Position numbers and translations under genes: made by a program. The notes under the pieces were generated by a model. That model had not been told where the DNA came from, did not search any database, and worked only from the letters and a program-made list of their open reading frames with translations. DNA of 64,000 nt from Falsiruegeria litorea R37 (GTDB taxonomy: Bacteria; Pseudomonadota; Alphaproteobacteria; Rhodobacterales; Rhodobacteraceae), in NCBI RefSeq assembly GCF_900172225.1, contig NZ_FWFO01000004.1, positions 1-64,000 of the forward strand, written 5' to 3'. Each line of letters opens with the position of its first letter. Position 1 is the stretch's first letter. Below are positions 8,162 to 17,617 of this stretch, one piece after another.

Positions 8162-9379
8162 ATGACTGCCACCGCTCAAACCCAATTGGACGCCGCCGTT
8201 CTGCAACATGGCGATGTTACCACCGGACGGCTCGAACGGTTGTTTTCACGCCTGTTTCTGGGCTTGGTGTACCCACAAATTTGGGAGGACCCGGTCGTCG
8301 ACATGGAGGCATTGGAACTGACAGCCGATGACAACGTTGTCTGCATCGCCTCGGGCAGCTGCAATCTGTTGTCCTACCTGACGGCTGGCCCGGCGTCGGT
8401 CACGGCTGTGGACCTGTCACCTGCTCATGTCGCCCTGGGGCGGCTCAAGCTGACAGCCGCGCGCAGCCTGCCAGATCATGCCGCGTTCTATCAGTTCTTT
8501 GGCCGCGCCGACATGGCCAGCAACGAGGTGCTCTATGATCGCTATGTTCGACCTCAGTTAGATGCCACAACCCGATTGTTCTGGGACGCGCGACAGCCGT
8601 TCCGTCGCCGGATCTCGGTCTTTTCGAACGGGTTCTATCGCCATGGGCTTTTGGGGCGTTTTCTGAGTGCGGTGCATTTGCTGGCGCGCTTGGGTCGGGT
8701 TGATTTCTCGGGCCTGTTGGCCGCACGCACGCTTGAGGAGCAGCAGATCTATTTCGATCGCAAGATCGCACCGTTGTTCGATATGTGGCTGGTGCGTAAA
8801 CTTGCCGGTTTCCGGGCTTCTCTGTTTGGCCTTGGTATCCCGCCTGCCCAATACGACAAGCTGGCCGCCGATGGACATGGCGACGTCCTGCCGGTCCTGC
8901 GCGAGCGCGTGCGCAAGCTGATGTGCGACTTTCCGATCCGCGAGAACTATTTTGCCTGGCAGGCTTTTGGCCGCAGCTATGATCCGGCGCCCGACGGATC
9001 GCTACCGCCCTATTTGCAAGCGGCCAAATTCGACGCGCTACGCGACCATGCCGAGCGCGGCCGGATCGTAAACCGTTCGCTGACCGATCTGTTGGCGTCC
9101 GAACCTGACGACTCAAAATCAGCTTATGTCCTTCTGGATGCTCAGGATTGGATGAATGACACGCAACTCAACGCGTTGTGGACCGAAATCACCCGCACTG
9201 CCGTGCCTGGGGCCCGCGTGATCTTTCGTACCGGTGGTGCTGCCGACATCTTGCACGAGCGTGTGGCAGCAGATGTTCTGACACGCTGGATCTATGATGC
9301 TGACGCTTCAGAACGTGGTACCACGCGGGATCGTTCAGCCATCTACGGTGCATTTCACCTTTATCGTTTCAAGGGATGA
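8162..9379 (+). CDS. btaA: BtaA, S-adenosylmethionine:diacylglycerol 3-amino-3-carboxypropyltransferase
   Basis: A 405-residue protein of the DUF3419/BtaA family. It transfers the 3-amino-3-carboxypropyl group of SAM to diacylglycerol, the first step of diacylglyceryl-N,N,N-trimethylhomoserine (DGTS) synthesis. Family features: an N-terminal segment LGLVYPQIWEDPVVDMEAL, a SAM-site-like CIASGSCNLLSYL and VTAVDLSPAH. It sits between plcP, which supplies diacylglycerol, and btaB, which methylates the product. ATG 8162 gives the usual family N-terminus; a 26-codon extension would overlap plcP. It overlaps btaB as ATGA. Confidence 0.92.
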   Translation: MTATAQTQLDAAVLQHGDVTTGRLERLFSRLFLGLVYPQIWEDPVVDMEALELTADDNVVCIASGSCNLLSYLTAGPASVTAVDLSPAHVALGRLKLTAARSLPDHAAFYQFFGRADMASNEVLYDRYVRPQLDATTRLFWDARQPFRRRISVFSNGFYRHGLLGRFLSAVHLLARLGRVDFSGLLAARTLEEQQIYFDRKIAPLFDMWLVRKLAGFRASLFGLGIPPAQYDKLAADGHGDVLPVLRERVRKLMCDFPIRENYFAWQAFGRSYDPAPDGSLPPYLQAAKFDALRDHAERGRIVNRSLTDLLASEPDDSKSAYVLLDAQDWMNDTQLNALWTEITRTAVPGARVIFRTGGAADILHERVAADVLTRWIYDADASERGTTRDRSAIYGAFHLYRFKG

Positions 9380-10032
9380 CAGCCATGCAGGGCACTGTTC
9401 AAACAGCTCACGCCAGTTTGATGGACCAAACCTACCGCCATCAGCGGCTGATTTATGACGTCACGCGAAAATACTATTTGTTTGGCCGGGATCGTTTGAT
9501 TGCCGAAATGGTGCCCCGTGATGGCGACCATGTGCTCGAGGTCGCCTGTGGGACCGGGCGTAACCTGCAACTGGCGGCCCAGCACTATCCTCGCTGCCAG
9601 TTCTACGGGCTCGATATCTCATCTCAGATGCTGGAAACAGCGCGTGGAAAGCTGGAGGAAAAGATACAACTGGCGCAAGCTGACGCGTGTAATTTTGATG
9701 GCGAGCAGCTGTTCGGACGACCAGGGTTTGACCGTATCTTCATTTCTTATGGTGTCTCGATGATTCCCGAGTGGGAAGCTGCGATTCAGCATGCTTATGG
9801 TCAACTCGCGCCCGGCGGAGAGCTACATATCGTCGACTTTTCGGACCAAGGTGGCTGGCCCAAAATGTTTCAGGTGGGGCTCAACCGTTGGCTTGCCAAG
9901 TTTCACGTCTCACCACGGCGGGATTTACAGGCGGTACTGAAGCAGATCGCGCAATCAAATTCAGGATCGGTTCACCACCGGCAACTCTACCGTGGATATG
10001 CGCAGTACGGGATCGTGCGACGCCCTGGGTAA
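9376..10032 (+). CDS. btaB: BtaB, diacylglyceryl homoserine N-methyltransferase
   Basis: A 218-residue class I SAM methyltransferase with motif I VLEVACGTGRNL at about residues 55-66 and GLDISSQML as motif II. In DGTS synthesis BtaB adds three methyl groups to diacylglyceryl homoserine. The start overlaps the btaA stop, so the two are translationally coupled. With plcP this makes a three-gene operon that replaces phospholipid by a phosphorus-free betaine lipid. An 8-bp hairpin at 10117-10143 may end the transcript. Confidence 0.92.
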   Translation: MTAMQGTVQTAHASLMDQTYRHQRLIYDVTRKYYLFGRDRLIAEMVPRDGDHVLEVACGTGRNLQLAAQHYPRCQFYGLDISSQMLETARGKLEEKIQLAQADACNFDGEQLFGRPGFDRIFISYGVSMIPEWEAAIQHAYGQLAPGGELHIVDFSDQGGWPKMFQVGLNRWLAKFHVSPRRDLQAVLKQIAQSNSGSVHHRQLYRGYAQYGIVRRPG

Positions 10033-10374
10033 CTGCTCGGTGAAGCCAAGGTTCTTGATTGCGTTACAGGACGGGAATTCGGCTTTTGCATGCGCTCGAT
10101 GCGCAGCAAGAATTGACGAGGCGCTAGCTTTTGGGGCGCCTCGATTACTGCGATCCTGTTCAACACGCCCGGCACCGCGGCCTCGGCTGCGACCCAGATC
10201 GATGGCTAGCAAAGTCTGGTACGCCTCTTGTCAGTGGGTCGATCCTTCCAAGTTGCTGTCTGCAACTGCTAAGCCCTTCGAGGTTTTTTTTGATTGTCTG
10301 GCTGCTTGCACGTTCGACAGCTTTTCCGGAACACGGTAAGAGTTCCCTAAGTCACTTAGAAACCGATCCTTGAA
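10033..10374. other. intergenic region between convergent btaB and the Lrp gene
   Basis: No convincing gene. It contains the hairpin CGAGGCGC/GCGCCTCG at 10117-10143 and a T8 run near 10285, both possible transcript ends for btaB. Confidence 0.55.
10117..10143 (+). terminator. hairpin after btaB, possible terminator
   Basis: CGAGGCGC (10117-10124) pairs perfectly with GCGCCTCG (10136-10143), with an 11-nt loop. No T-run follows directly, so it is either rho-assisted or an mRNA-stabilising structure. Confidence 0.4.
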
Positions 10375-10842
10375 TCAATACGCCTCGTCCTTGACCGATT
10401 GCATGGATACGTGCGTCGAAGTGCTGCCTACATGTGGCAGCGCAGAAACTACGCCACCTAAAATTTCGCGATAGCGTCTCATGTCTTGGGTTCTGAGTTT
10501 CAGCAAGTAGTCAAAAGCACCAGCGATCATGTGGCATTGTTCGATCTCGGGCACTTGCTGGACCGCTGCATTGAATTCTGACAGCGCGCGTTCAGTTGTG
10601 TCGGTCAATTTAACCTCTACAAAAACGACCTGCTCCATGCCCAGTTTCACGGGGTCAAGCATGACCTTGAAACCTAGAATGACGCCTTCTGCAATCAGCC
10701 GTTTAAGTCTGACCTGACAAGGGGTCTTGGATAAACCCACACGGGCCGCCAGTTCCGTCACTGGAATTCGACCTTCCTGGCTGAGAATCCGTATCATCTC
10801 TTGATCGTGGCGGTCTAGTAGACTTTCATTTTGCAGTTTCAT
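10375..10842 (-). CDS. putR: Lrp/AsnC-family regulator of proline utilisation
   Basis: A 155-residue Lrp/AsnC protein: N-terminal winged helix-turn-helix (residues about 10-60, with IPVTELAARVGLSKTPCQVRLKRL) and a C-terminal RAM effector domain (about 70-150). It is divergent from putA with 120 nt between. In alphaproteobacteria such as Agrobacterium and Rhodobacter, PutR of this family activates putA in response to proline. PutA here lacks its own DNA-binding domain, which fits external control. The intergenic region holds a perfect palindrome (10902-10918). Confidence 0.88.
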   Translation of the reverse strand: MKLQNESLLDRHDQEMIRILSQEGRIPVTELAARVGLSKTPCQVRLKRLIAEGVILGFKVMLDPVKLGMEQVVFVEVKLTDTTERALSEFNAAVQQVPEIEQCHMIAGAFDYLLKLRTQDMRRYREILGGVVSALPHVGSTSTHVSMQSVKDEAY

Positions 10843-10901
10843 GATCTATTGGCCTGATCTTGCTTTGAAATTAAGTCATATAGGCACAGAGGGGCAAAAG
10901 T

Positions 10902-10918
10902 AAAGTCAACATGACTTT
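10902..10918. promoter_or_regulatory. palindromic operator candidate between putR and putA
   Basis: AAAGTCAACATGACTTT is a perfect 7-3-7 palindrome in an AT-rich stretch; a further half-site AAGTCA lies at 10873-10878. Location and form fit an Lrp-type PutR site. Confidence 0.55.
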
Positions 10919-10962
10919 TTGATGTGGGGTAAGATTGCTCGAACGTATTCCTTTGGAGAGAC

Positions 10963-13900
10963 ATGATGTTCAGCATGAACGAGATCCGCGACCGTCTCCG
11001 CCGCAATCATCTTCGCAATGAAGTTGAGGTTTTGCAGGAGCTCACCGAGACAAACCCGGTTACAGCCGTTGAACGAGCGACCGCCCGCAATCGTGCGACC
11101 GATTTGGTCAAGGCCATCCGTAGCAGCAGCAATCCGGGCCTGATGGAGGTATTCCTGGCCGAGTATGGTCTGTCGACAAATGAAGGTGTGGCGCTGATGT
11201 GCCTGGCCGAGGCGCTGTTGCGTGTCCCGGATGCGGAAACCATTGATGCACTCATCGAAGACAAGATTGCACCTTCTTCCTGGGGGCAACACCTTGGCCA
11301 ATCTTCGTCATCTCTTGTAAATGCCTCAACCTGGGCTCTGATGCTGACAGGCAAAGTTTTGCAGGATGGAACGGGTGTTGTGGCCACACTGAAAGGTGCG
11401 GTGAAACGTCTTGGCGAACCTGTGATCCGTGCTGCCGTTGGTCGCGCCATGAAGGAAATGGGCGCACAGTTTGTGTTGGGTGAAACCATTGCCGAAGCGG
11501 TCAAGCGTGGAAAAAAGAAAGAGAACGAAGGTTACACCTATTCCTACGACATGCTGGGCGAAGCCGCTTTGACAGCAAAGGACGCGAAGGCGTTTCTGGA
11601 TGCCTATTCTGACTCGATTGCCAAGCTGGCTGATCAGTGCCATTCGGGCGACATTCGTGAAAACCCGGGTATTTCGATCAAATTGTCCGCACTGCACCCC
11701 CGATACGAAGTGGGCCAAAAAGAGCGCGTCATGCGTGAATTGGTGCCCGTTACACTGCAGCTCGCGCAACAGGCAAAAGCCGCTGGGATGGGGTTGAACA
11801 TTGACGCGGAAGAAGCCGACCGGCTCGAGCTGTCGTTGGATGTCATCGAAGAGGTTCTAAGTGACCCATCGCTCGCAGGTTGGGACGGCTTTGGCGTTGT
11901 TGTGCAAGCCTACGGTAAGCGTGCTGCTCAGGTGATCGAATGGCTATATACGCTGGCCAGCAAGCTTGATCGAAAAATTATGGTTAGGTTGGTGAAAGGC
12001 GCCTATTGGGATACCGAAATCAAGCGCTCTCAGGTTGAAGGTCTGGTTGGTTTTCCGGTCTACACGCGCAAAGTCGCCACCGATATCTCGTATATCTGCT
12101 GTGCGCGGAAACTGCTGGGAATGACGGACCGGATCTATCCGCAGTTTGCGACGCACAACGCGCATACCGTAGCTGCGATTTTAGAGATGGCGCATGATAC
12201 CCGAGCTTATGAATTCCAGCGTTTGCACGGCATGGGAGAAAGCCTCCACGACCTGGTGATGAAGGAAAACAGTACCCGTTGCCGCATCTATGCCCCGGTT
12301 GGCGCGCATCGTGATCTTCTGGCCTACCTCGTTCGTCGCCTGCTGGAGAACGGAGCCAACTCGTCCTTCGTCAATCAGATCGTGGACGAGAACGTTTCGG
12401 CAGAAACCGTTGCCGCAGATCCGTTCGAAGCTTTTGGGGCAGGGGACCACAATGCGGCGGTTCAATTGCCGAGGGATCTCTATGGTGACGAGCGTCCAAA
12501 CTCTCGGGGGTGGGACTTGCACGACGTTGATGATGTCGCTGCAATTGAAACTGCGCGCAACCCGTTCCGAGATCATTTCTGGACTGTTGGTCCGCTGATC
12601 AATGGCGATGTCAAAAGCAAAATCGAACGTCCCGTTGTCAGCCCATCCAACCACAATGATAAGGTTGGTGTCGTCATTCAGGCCTCGGCTGAAGACGTCG
12701 AAACCGCATTGTTGCATGCGGCCCCGTGGGATCAGGACGCCAAATTGCGTGCCGAAACGCTGCGACGGGCCGCCGACCTTTACGAAAAAAACTTTGGCGA
12801 ATTGTTTGCGGCTTTGTCGCGCGAGGCAGGCAAGACCCCGATGGATGCGATCGCCGAAGTGCGCGAGGCCGTCGACTTCCTGAGATACTACGCGGCGAGA
12901 GGCACAGAACTCACAAATCCCGCGCGCGGTGTTGTGGCCTGTGTGTCGCCGTGGAATTTCCCCTTGGCGATTTTCTCGGGTCAGATCGCGGCGGCGCTGG
13001 CCGCTGGCAATGCAGTAATTGCAAAACCGGCGGATCCCACATCGATTACTGCGGCCATTGCCGTCGATCTGATCCACCAAGCGGGCGTGCCCCGCTCGGC
13101 GCTGCAATTGTTGCCGGGGCGTGGTTCGGTGGTTGGAGCCAAGATCACGGCCGACCCACGCATTAAGGGCGTGTGCTTTACCGGTTCAACTCAGACCGCT
13201 CAGACCATTAACCGTGCGATGGCGGAACAGATCGTGCCAAGCGCGCCGTTGATTGCGGAAACCGGTGGATTGAACGTCATGATCGTAGATTCAACCGCTT
13301 TGCCGGAACAGGCGATCAAGGACATTGTGGCCTCGGCCTTTCAGTCGGCAGGACAGCGTTGTTCGGCGCTGCGGTTGCTATACGTCCAGGAAGACGTGGC
13401 CGAACCCTTTCTTGAGATGCTTTTTGGTGCCATGGACGAGCTTGTTGTCGGCAGCCCTTGGGACTATCGCACCGATGTGGGGCCGGTCATCAACTCAGAT
13501 GCGCTGGATGAAATCCGCGAATACATCGAATTGGCTCGCTCGAACGGTCGCGTGCTGAAAGAACTGGCGACGCCTGCCGAGGGAACGTTTGTTCCGCCTA
13601 CGGTGCTGAAAGTAAACGGCATTGCCGATCTGGGAAAAGAGATTTTTGGCCCGGTCATGCATGTCGCGACCTACAAGGCTTCTGACCTGGACGCGGTTGT
13701 CGCTGCCGTCAATGCCACGGGATATGGTCTGACTTTTGGCATGCATTCGCGCATTGACGATCGGATTGAACAGGTCACTTCTCAGCTGAACGTTGGCAAT
13801 ATGTACATCAACCGCAACCAGATCGGTGCGATTGTGGGGTCTCAGCCGTTTGGCGGCGAAGGCCTGTCTGGCACGGGACCCAAGGCTGGTGGTCCATCCT

Positions 13901-14439
13901 ATGTGAAACGGTTCGCGCAGCCAAAGACACGGAGCATCGAATTCAGCCGACCTGCCTTTGCCAGCGAAAGCGCCGTTCAAGAGGCCATAAATACGACACC
14001 TCGCCCCGCGCGCGCATCGCTGAGTCAAGAGGAACTCCCTGGGCCTACAGGAGAATCCAACGTGCTGTCCACCTATGGTCGCGGCGTGTTCTTGTGCTTG
14101 GGGCCAACGCTTGAAGCTGCCCGACAGCAGGCTGAAATTGCGCGCGCGCATGGATGTACTGCTGTCGTCGTCGCACCAGGAGCCAAAGGCCAAAGCCAAG
14201 TCGATGGATCCGTCGATCCAGTTCAATTGGCCCATCTGACCGGGTTCGATGCAGTGGTATCCTGGGCACCCGAAGACGAGCTGCGACGGATGCGCAAGGT
14301 CCTGGCGACACGCGATGGTGCGCTCATCCCTCTGATCAATGACGAGGATTTTGGCGACCGCTGCTATCTCGAGCGGCACGTCTGCATCGACACCACGGCA
14401 GCAGGAGGCAACGCCTCGCTTCTGGCGCAGGCGAGTTGA
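10963..14439 (+). CDS. putA: bifunctional proline dehydrogenase / delta-1-pyrroline-5-carboxylate dehydrogenase PutA
   Basis: An 1158-residue PutA. The first half is the FAD-dependent proline dehydrogenase barrel (about residues 90-470; GISIKLSALHPRY, LVKGAYWDTEIK, TRCRIYAPVG are family motifs). The second is the NAD-dependent P5C dehydrogenase (about 540-1000) with the catalytic Cys800 in SAGQRCSAL and the Glu in AETGGLN. A C-terminal tail of about 150 residues follows. It oxidises proline to glutamate at the inner membrane. There is no N-terminal ribbon-helix-helix domain, so it is not a self-repressor. It faces the Lrp regulator and ends before a strong 13-bp hairpin. Confidence 0.97.
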   Translation: MMFSMNEIRDRLRRNHLRNEVEVLQELTETNPVTAVERATARNRATDLVKAIRSSSNPGLMEVFLAEYGLSTNEGVALMCLAEALLRVPDAETIDALIEDKIAPSSWGQHLGQSSSSLVNASTWALMLTGKVLQDGTGVVATLKGAVKRLGEPVIRAAVGRAMKEMGAQFVLGETIAEAVKRGKKKENEGYTYSYDMLGEAALTAKDAKAFLDAYSDSIAKLADQCHSGDIRENPGISIKLSALHPRYEVGQKERVMRELVPVTLQLAQQAKAAGMGLNIDAEEADRLELSLDVIEEVLSDPSLAGWDGFGVVVQAYGKRAAQVIEWLYTLASKLDRKIMVRLVKGAYWDTEIKRSQVEGLVGFPVYTRKVATDISYICCARKLLGMTDRIYPQFATHNAHTVAAILEMAHDTRAYEFQRLHGMGESLHDLVMKENSTRCRIYAPVGAHRDLLAYLVRRLLENGANSSFVNQIVDENVSAETVAADPFEAFGAGDHNAAVQLPRDLYGDERPNSRGWDLHDVDDVAAIETARNPFRDHFWTVGPLINGDVKSKIERPVVSPSNHNDKVGVVIQASAEDVETALLHAAPWDQDAKLRAETLRRAADLYEKNFGELFAALSREAGKTPMDAIAEVREAVDFLRYYAARGTELTNPARGVVACVSPWNFPLAIFSGQIAAALAAGNAVIAKPADPTSITAAIAVDLIHQAGVPRSALQLLPGRGSVVGAKITADPRIKGVCFTGSTQTAQTINRAMAEQIVPSAPLIAETGGLNVMIVDSTALPEQAIKDIVASAFQSAGQRCSALRLLYVQEDVAEPFLEMLFGAMDELVVGSPWDYRTDVGPVINSDALDEIREYIELARSNGRVLKELATPAEGTFVPPTVLKVNGIADLGKEIFGPVMHVATYKASDLDAVVAAVNATGYGLTFGMHSRIDDRIEQVTSQLNVGNMYINRNQIGAIVGSQPFGGEGLSGTGPKAGGPSYVKRFAQPKTRSIEFSRPAFASESAVQEAINTTPRPARASLSQEELPGPTGESNVLSTYGRGVFLCLGPTLEAARQQAEIARAHGCTAVVVAPGAKGQSQVDGSVDPVQLAHLTGFDAVVSWAPEDELRRMRKVLATRDGALIPLINDEDFGDRCYLERHVCIDTTAAGGNASLLAQAS

Positions 14440-14447
14440 CAGGGCGT

Positions 14448-14489
14448 TTGATCAGGAGAAGCCTGGGTTGACGGTTTTCTCCTGATCAA
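14448..14489 (+). terminator. strong hairpin at the 3' end of putA
   Basis: TTGATCAGGAGAA (14448-14460) and TTCTCCTGATCAA (14477-14489) form a perfect 13-bp stem with a 16-nt loop, starting 8 nt after the stop. No T-tail follows, so it may protect the 3' end rather than terminate by itself. Confidence 0.6.
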
Positions 14490-14501
14490 CCGGTGCGATT
14501 A

Positions 14502-14660
14502 AGTTCAGGTTGCATCGGTTTTTGTTGCTTTGCCTAATGCGCAGCTCTGAGAATGGGCGATACCATGACCGTTTCCCTGTAGCTGTCCCATGCGAAGACG
14601 GTCAAACTCGATGTGACCTATCTCAAGGCATAGACACCGTGATCAACCGAAACCTGAACT
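14502..14660. repeat. 159-bp segment with terminal inverted repeats
   Basis: AGTTCAGGTT (14502-14511) and AACCTGAACT (14651-14660) are perfect 10-bp inverted ends, and a second CGGTT block lies inside each end with a 3-nt offset. The interior has no open frame. It looks like a decayed miniature element, but no clear target duplication is visible. Confidence 0.35.
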
Positions 14661-14741
14661 GATAGCATCAGCACAGAATAGTGAGCGTCTTATTTGGCAA
14701 AAGGCCCATCAGCGCCGAAAGATCGCATCTTAGTTGTGTGG

Positions 14742-14831
14742 TGGCGGAGACGAAGGGATTCGAACCCTCGAGACGGTTTCCCGCCTACTCCCTTAGCAGG
14801 GGAGCGCCTTCGACCACTCGGCCACGTCTCC
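14742..14831 (-). tRNA. tRNA-Ser (GCT)
   Basis: A 90-nt class II tRNA on the minus strand: acceptor GGAGACG pairs with CGTCTCC, discriminator G and encoded CCA. The anticodon loop CTGCTAA gives GCT (codons AGC/AGT). The long variable arm (TAGGCGGGAAACCGTCT) is typical of tRNA-Ser. Confidence 0.96.
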
Positions 14832-14913
14832 GCTGACCCGTTTATGGTTTTCCGAAACGAAGGACAAGAGCGAAATTGAACGTTCTGCCAACTCGGCTGA
14901 CATCCAGTGTCTT

Positions 14914-15822
14914 TCACCTGCGACCACGACGCACAGCCATCTGTTCCATTTGTTCCGACACCTGGTCCATGAACTGCCGTCCGATTGCGGAAATCGGGCG
15001 GTCGCGGGCGGTTACGATGACGATGTCCAGAAGGATGTGCGGCTCGAATCGGCGTAGGACGTAGCCCTGGCCGTCGTCGCTGGACAGCGTAAAGGGATCA
15101 ATCAAGGTGGCGCCAAACCCGTGTTTCACCAGGTTCAGGGCGTTGCGAAACAGGTCCGTGTGACAGGTGATCCGCCATTTCGCGTTATGGGTCTGAAACG
15201 CTTCGCGGACGCGGCGGTTCACCATGTGCTCGGAGCCGATGACGATGAAAGGATAGTCGTCCATGATTTTGGGCGTCAGCACCTCATGCTCCGCCAGGGG
15301 GCTGTCTTCGGGCACGGCGCACAGCGTTTCGAAGTAGTAATTGCGGGCCTCTAGCCCGTCGTGACGCAAGGGCAGCTCACAAATCCCGATCTCGAACAGG
15401 CCGGCCATCACCCATTCTTGGACACGTGTCGAAAACTGTGATTGGAACGAGATGGTCAGGTTGGGGCGGGTTTCGGCAAATTTGCGGAATTGCGACGGCA
15501 TAAAGCCAAATGCCAGCGAGTGGTTGGTGGCGATCTGCAGTTGCCCGGCTTGCTGATTTTGCAGGTCGATCACCGCCTGGTTCACGTGATCCAAACCACG
15601 CACCAGCGTGTCGATCTCATCAAACAACAAGGCGGCCTCGGGCGTTGGCACCAGGCGACCCCGATTGCGTTCAAACAGCTTGAGCCGCGTCGCCCGCTCG
15701 AGCTGGTTCAACAAGTTCGATATGCCGGGCTGTGAGATGCCCAATTGGGCAGCAGCCCCAGTGACGGTGCCGGTCTCGATGACGGCATGAAAGGCCTGAT
15801 ACTGGCGGAAAGAAGCATTCAT
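14914..15822 (-). CDS. LysR-family transcriptional regulator
   Basis: A 302-residue LysR protein: winged helix at residues 1-62 (AVIETGTVTGAAAQLGISQPGISNLLNQLE) and a periplasmic-binding-like effector domain at about 90-295. It is divergent from the enolase-superfamily gene, with about 105 nt between, so it very probably controls that gene and perhaps the following catabolic block. The effector is unknown. Confidence 0.88.
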   Translation of the reverse strand: MNASFRQYQAFHAVIETGTVTGAAAQLGISQPGISNLLNQLERATRLKLFERNRGRLVPTPEAALLFDEIDTLVRGLDHVNQAVIDLQNQQAGQLQIATNHSLAFGFMPSQFRKFAETRPNLTISFQSQFSTRVQEWVMAGLFEIGICELPLRHDGLEARNYYFETLCAVPEDSPLAEHEVLTPKIMDDYPFIVIGSEHMVNRRVREAFQTHNAKWRITCHTDLFRNALNLVKHGFGATLIDPFTLSSDDGQGYVLRRFEPHILLDIVIVTARDRPISAIGRQFMDQVSEQMEQMAVRRGRR

Positions 15823-15927
15823 GCCTGATCTATATCATTCAAACTTATGGGTTGGGTAGAAAATAGTATTGGAAATGATGGCTCGGCTTGCCCAAAATTC
15901 ACATGCGCGCAAAAGGATGGGGGCTGC

Positions 15928-17055
15928 ATGTCGGATTTGTCGCAAACCATTACGGGGTTTGATGTTTGGCATTTGGCCGTGCCGGTTGTTTCGGCACGCG
16001 ATCATGGGATCGGTCGGGTCGAGGGATCGTGCGAGATCGTCGTCCTCCGTCTGACGTCTGAAAGTGGCGATCAGGGGTTTGGCGAGGCCTCGCCCTGGTC
16101 CGTGTTCACAGGTACGCCCGAGGCGACTTATGCCGCGTTGGATCGTTATTTGCGCCCGCTGGTGGTTGGGCAGAAGGTTGGCGATCGGGCGGCAATCATG
16201 GCCAAGGCGCAGCGCGCCGTGGCCCATTGCACCGAGGCAAAGGCAGCGCTTGAATCCGCCTTGCTGGACCTGGCCGGACACATTGCGGGCCTGCCGGTTT
16301 GGGCCTTTCTGGGTGGCAAATGCCGTGACACCATCCCGCTCAGCTGTTCCATCGCCAACCCGGACTTCGACGCGGATATCGCCTTGATGGAGCGTTTGCG
16401 GGCGGATGGCGTTGGCCTCATCAAGCTCAAGACCGGGTTCAAGGATCATGCATTTGATGTGATGCGCCTGGAACGGATTGCGCAGGACTTCCCCGAATTT
16501 GGCGTGCGCGTCGATTATAACCAAGGGCTCGAGATCGAAGAGGCGATTCCCCGCGTTCTTGATGTGGCGCAGTTTCAGCCCGATTTCATCGAACAGCCTG
16601 TGCGTTTTCATCACTTCGACATGATGGCCCAACTGCGCGGGATGACGGATGTGCCGTTGCTGGCGGATGAAAGCGTCTTTGGCCCCGAGGATATGGTCCG
16701 CGCCGCCCGTGAAGGGATCTGTGACGGCGTGTCGATCAAGATCATGAAGTCCGGCGGGCTTGCCCGAGGCCAGTCGGTCGCCCGGATCGCAGCGGCCAAC
16801 GGATTGATGGCCTATGGCGGCGACATGTTCGAAGCGGGATTGGCGCATCTTGCCGGCACCCACATGATCGCTGCAACACCTGAGATCACGCTGGGCTGCG
16901 AATTCTATCAAGCCAGCTATTTCCTGACCGAAGATATTCTGGAAACGCCGTTTCAGGTGGAAAATGGTCAGGTGGTTGTACCGGATTCGCCCGGCTTGGG
17001 CGCGCGGCCGGACCTGGACAAGATGAAACGTTTTTCCGTCAGGACGTCGTCATGA
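15928..17055 (+). CDS. enolase-superfamily (MR/MLE) epimerase or dehydratase
   Basis: A 375-residue mandelate racemase/muconate lactonising enzyme family protein. The acid/base lysines are present: K166-x-K168 in IKLKTGF and K271 in SIKIMKSGG. The metal ligands are D196 (VDYN), E222 (IEQP) and D247 (ADES). Two opposing lysines mark the group that includes cis-3-hydroxyproline dehydratase, 4-hydroxyproline betaine epimerase, dipeptide epimerase and muconate cycloisomerase. The neighbours (DadA-like dehydrogenase, TRAP transporter, 5-oxoprolinase) point to a cyclic or N-substituted amino acid; the exact substrate is inference. ATG 15928 has GGATGGGGG upstream; an in-frame start 27 codons earlier lies in the LysR promoter. 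Confidence 0.82.
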   Translation: MSDLSQTITGFDVWHLAVPVVSARDHGIGRVEGSCEIVVLRLTSESGDQGFGEASPWSVFTGTPEATYAALDRYLRPLVVGQKVGDRAAIMAKAQRAVAHCTEAKAALESALLDLAGHIAGLPVWAFLGGKCRDTIPLSCSIANPDFDADIALMERLRADGVGLIKLKTGFKDHAFDVMRLERIAQDFPEFGVRVDYNQGLEIEEAIPRVLDVAQFQPDFIEQPVRFHHFDMMAQLRGMTDVPLLADESVFGPEDMVRAAREGICDGVSIKIMKSGGLARGQSVARIAAANGLMAYGGDMFEAGLAHLAGTHMIAATPEITLGCEFYQASYFLTEDILETPFQVENGQVVVPDSPGLGARPDLDKMKRFSVRTSS

Positions 17056-17066
17056 GCGGTAGGATG

Positions 17067-17588
17067 TCAGAAGGCCGTTGCGGCGCGCGCGGCCTGGTCG
17101 TATTGGCCAGACATCAGGCGCATCAGCGCGGACAGGCGGCTGAGCTGCTCAGGTTCAAAGCCAAGCTCGTTCATGGCGCTAAGCAACAGGTTCTCGCGTA
17201 TCTCGCGGTAGCGGTCGCACACGGCAATGCCTTGATCCGTCGCCTCAACCGTTTTTTCCTTGCCCAGCCGTCCGTCGCTCACAAGTCCCGATTTCTTCAG
17301 CTTTTTGACCGCGTAGTTGACGTTGTGTGTGTCTTCGACATTCAGCACCAGGCAAATGTCGGCCAGCTTCTTGGGGCGCCCGCGATGGCGCACAGTGTGC
17401 AGAACCAGAACGTCCAGCGCCGACAGTTCGGGGTGCCCGGCCGCAGCCATGGCGCGTTCGGTCCAGCGCGAAAAGGCGTTGTTGGCAATGATCAGGCCAA
17501 ACTCGAACTCGGAAACTTCGGGAAAGCTCCCTTCGGCCAGATGGGCCGAGGAAACAACGGGGCCAAGGGTGTCAGAGGTTTTGGTCAT
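17067..17588 (-). CDS. MarR-type winged-helix regulator
   Basis: A 173-residue protein with a winged helix-turn-helix at about residues 50-120 (LSALDVLVLHTVRH, KKLADICLVLNVEDTHNVNYAVKKLKKSGLV). It resembles the MarR-like predicted regulators next to amino acid catabolic genes in roseobacters. It is convergent with the enolase gene (12 nt apart) and divergent from the dadA-like gene; a perfect palindrome (17618-17634) lies between. It most likely represses or activates the dadA-TRAP-pxp operon. Confidence 0.82.
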   Translation of the reverse strand: MTKTSDTLGPVVSSAHLAEGSFPEVSEFEFGLIIANNAFSRWTERAMAAAGHPELSALDVLVLHTVRHRGRPKKLADICLVLNVEDTHNVNYAVKKLKKSGLVSDGRLGKEKTVEATDQGIAVCDRYREIRENLLLSAMNELGFEPEQLSRLSALMRLMSGQYDQAARAATAF

Positions 17589-17617
17589 GGGTAAAGAATG
17601 GCAAACGATGATAATTT

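Noticed and set aside
12181-14379. Open frames of about 300 codons antisense to putA
   Set aside because: Shadow frames of a well-defined gene; no start site and no protein-like motifs.
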